Of a stretch of DNA of 64,000 nt, positions 62,910 through 64,000 are shown one piece after another. A program made the translations under genes and the position numbers. Each line of letters opens with the position of its first letter. The stretch's first letter is position 1. The DNA is from Latilactobacillus sakei subsp. sakei DSM 20017 = JCM 1157 (lineage in GTDB: Bacteria; Bacillota; Bacilli; Lactobacillales; Lactobacillaceae): positions 744,001-808,000 of the forward strand of contig NZ_AP017929.1 in NCBI RefSeq assembly GCF_002370355.1, in the 5' to 3' direction. The notes under the pieces are model-generated. The model was not told where the DNA came from, did no database searches, and saw nothing but the letters and a program-made list of their open reading frames with translations.

Positions 62910-64000
62910 ATGGTCAATAAAAATGCAATTATTTTAGCAGCGGGTAAAGGTACTCGCATGAAGTCAAAATTATACAAGGTATTGCACGAAGTTTGCGGTC
63001 GACCAATGGTGGACCACGTGTTAACCGAAGTCGAAAAAACAGCACCTGCAACAGTTGTCACAATTGTGGGACATGGCGCAGAAAAGGTGAAAGATTATTT
63101 AGGTGATCGTTCACAATATGCCCTACAAGCAGAACAACTAGGAACAGGCCACGCTGTTTTACAAGCTGAAGATTTATTGAAAGACCAAGATGGTATTACA
63201 ATTGTGGTCAGTGGTGATACACCATTATTAACAGCTGGCACTTTTGAAAAGCTATTTGCTTACCATCATGACAAGGGCGCTAAAGCAACTATTTTGACGG
63301 CCACAGCACCAGATCCAACTGGCTACGGCCGGATTATTCGTAACGATATTGGCATCGTTGAAAAAATCGTTGAACAAAAAGATACAAATGATAAAGAAGC
63401 TGCTGTTAATGAAATTAACACAGGTGTTTACTGTTTCGACAACAAGACACTTTTCCAAGCACTTCATGAAGTCACAAATGAAAATGCCCAAGGTGAATAC
63501 TACCTCACAGATGTGGTTGAAATCTTGAAGAAGAAGGGCGAAATTGTAGCAGCTTACAAGATGCCAAACTTCGAAGAATCAATGGGGGTTAATGACCGCG
63601 TTGCCCTATCACAAGCTACCAAAGTGATGCGTCAACGCATTAACACAGCGCATATGCGAAATGGTGTCACATTGATTGATCCAGAAAGCACTTATATCGA
63701 AGTCGGTGTTAAAATTGGCAACGATACAATTATTGAACCTAATGTTGTCTTAAAAGGCAACACAACGATCGGTTCAGATTGTTTCGTCGGTGCTGGCTCA
63801 ACAATTGTTGATTCAACAATCGAAGATAATATTCAAATCACAAGTTCAACCATTGAATCAGCAATCATGCATACAGGCTCAAATATTGGTCCTAACAGCC
63901 ACTTGCGTCCTAACGCTGAAATCGGTGTGGATGTACATGTTGGGAACTTCTGTGAAGTGAAAAACGCTAAAATTGGCGACCGCACGAAGATTGGTCACTT
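62910..64000 (+). CDS. glmU: Bifunctional GlmU, 3'-truncated by the window
   Basis: The 363 codons seen cover the N-terminal uridyltransferase ([31 protein letters not shown]) and much of the left-handed beta-helix acetyltransferase (hexapeptide repeats from about residue 255). GlmU makes UDP-GlcNAc for the cell wall. The frame runs off the window end. ATG 62910 follows TAGGAG. Position after purR is conserved. Confidence 0.95.
   Translation, partial: MVNKNAIILAAGKGTRMKSKLYKVLHEVCGRPMVDHVLTEVEKTAPATVVTIVGHGAEKVKDYLGDRSQYALQAEQLGTGHAVLQAEDLLKDQDGITIVVSGDTPLLTAGTFEKLFAYHHDKGAKATILTATAPDPTGYGRIIRNDIGIVEKIVEQKDTNDKEAAVNEINTGVYCFDNKTLFQALHEVTNENAQGEYYLTDVVEILKKKGEIVAAYKMPNFEESMGVNDRVALSQATKVMRQRINTAHMRNGVTLIDPESTYIEVGVKIGNDTIIEPNVVLKGNTTIGSDCFVGAGSTIVDSTIEDNIQITSSTIESAIMHTGSNIGPNSHLRPNAEIGVDVHVGNFCEVKNAKIGDRTKIGH

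Overview
The window reads as a chromosomal segment of a low-to-moderate GC lactic acid bacterium. Codon use, strong AGGAGG-type ribosome binding sites and frequent GTG/TTG starts fit Lactobacillaceae. The gene set (tandem pepC, an OpuA/Gbu betaine system, padC behind a PadR-type operator, a SigH gene between yacP/rae1 and rpmG) makes Latilactobacillus sakei or a close relative my best guess. That species call is inference from memory, not from a search.

Layout. 1-5.1 kb: a frameshifted lipase-like hydrolase, a zinc-ribbon membrane protein, a beta-lactamase-fold protein, a terminated structured RNA and a nucleoid-associated protein. 5.2-15.7 kb: ion and metal transport (P-type ATPase behind a candidate leader peptide, Na+/H+ antiporter behind an attenuator, MntH, MgtC-like), a frameshifted alcohol dehydrogenase with promoter and cre site, padC and a YjeM-type permease. 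16-19 kb: gbuABC glycine-betaine uptake. 19.1-26.3 kb: a seven-gene accessory operon (glycosylasparaginase-like enzyme, GntR regulator, orphan PTS EIIC, GrdB-like half-protein, two M42 peptidases of which one has lost metal ligands, one M20 peptidase) that looks like an uncharacterised glyco-amino-acid or glycopeptide system. 26.3-30.4 kb: two adjacent pepC genes and rpiA. 30.6-42.1 kb: the conserved Firmicutes block dut-radA-yacL-(Cys T-box)-cysS-mrnC-rlmB-rae1-sigH-rpmG-secE-nusG-rplK-rplA, with a surface-type hydrolase inserted between nusG and rplK. 42.2-49 kb: adenine salvage (permease, adenine deaminase), ackA, rplJ-rplL with an L10 leader, phnX and a broken phnW. 49.6-53.4 kb: small enzymes. 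53.5-64 kb: metG-tatD-rnmV-rsmA-veg, a MarR gene, ispE-purR, TetR, an L,D-transpeptidase with a frameshift after its start codon, and the 5' part of glmU.

The most striking unexplained signal is a family of about 118-nt long-hairpin repeats. I count 18 full copies, one internally deleted copy and two end remnants in seven intergenic clusters between 27.7 and 59.5 kb. The paired arms differ in sequence from copy to copy but stay complementary, while internal-loop motifs (GAGCATTAGC, CGAAT, GTTTG, GCTAAGC) and the ends (AGAGTGC ... GCACGTTTA) are conserved. A conserved CGAAT/GTTTG pairing that needs G-U wobbles, and a nearly uniform orientation with transcription, point to a structured RNA rather than only a DNA palindrome. 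I cannot name the family.
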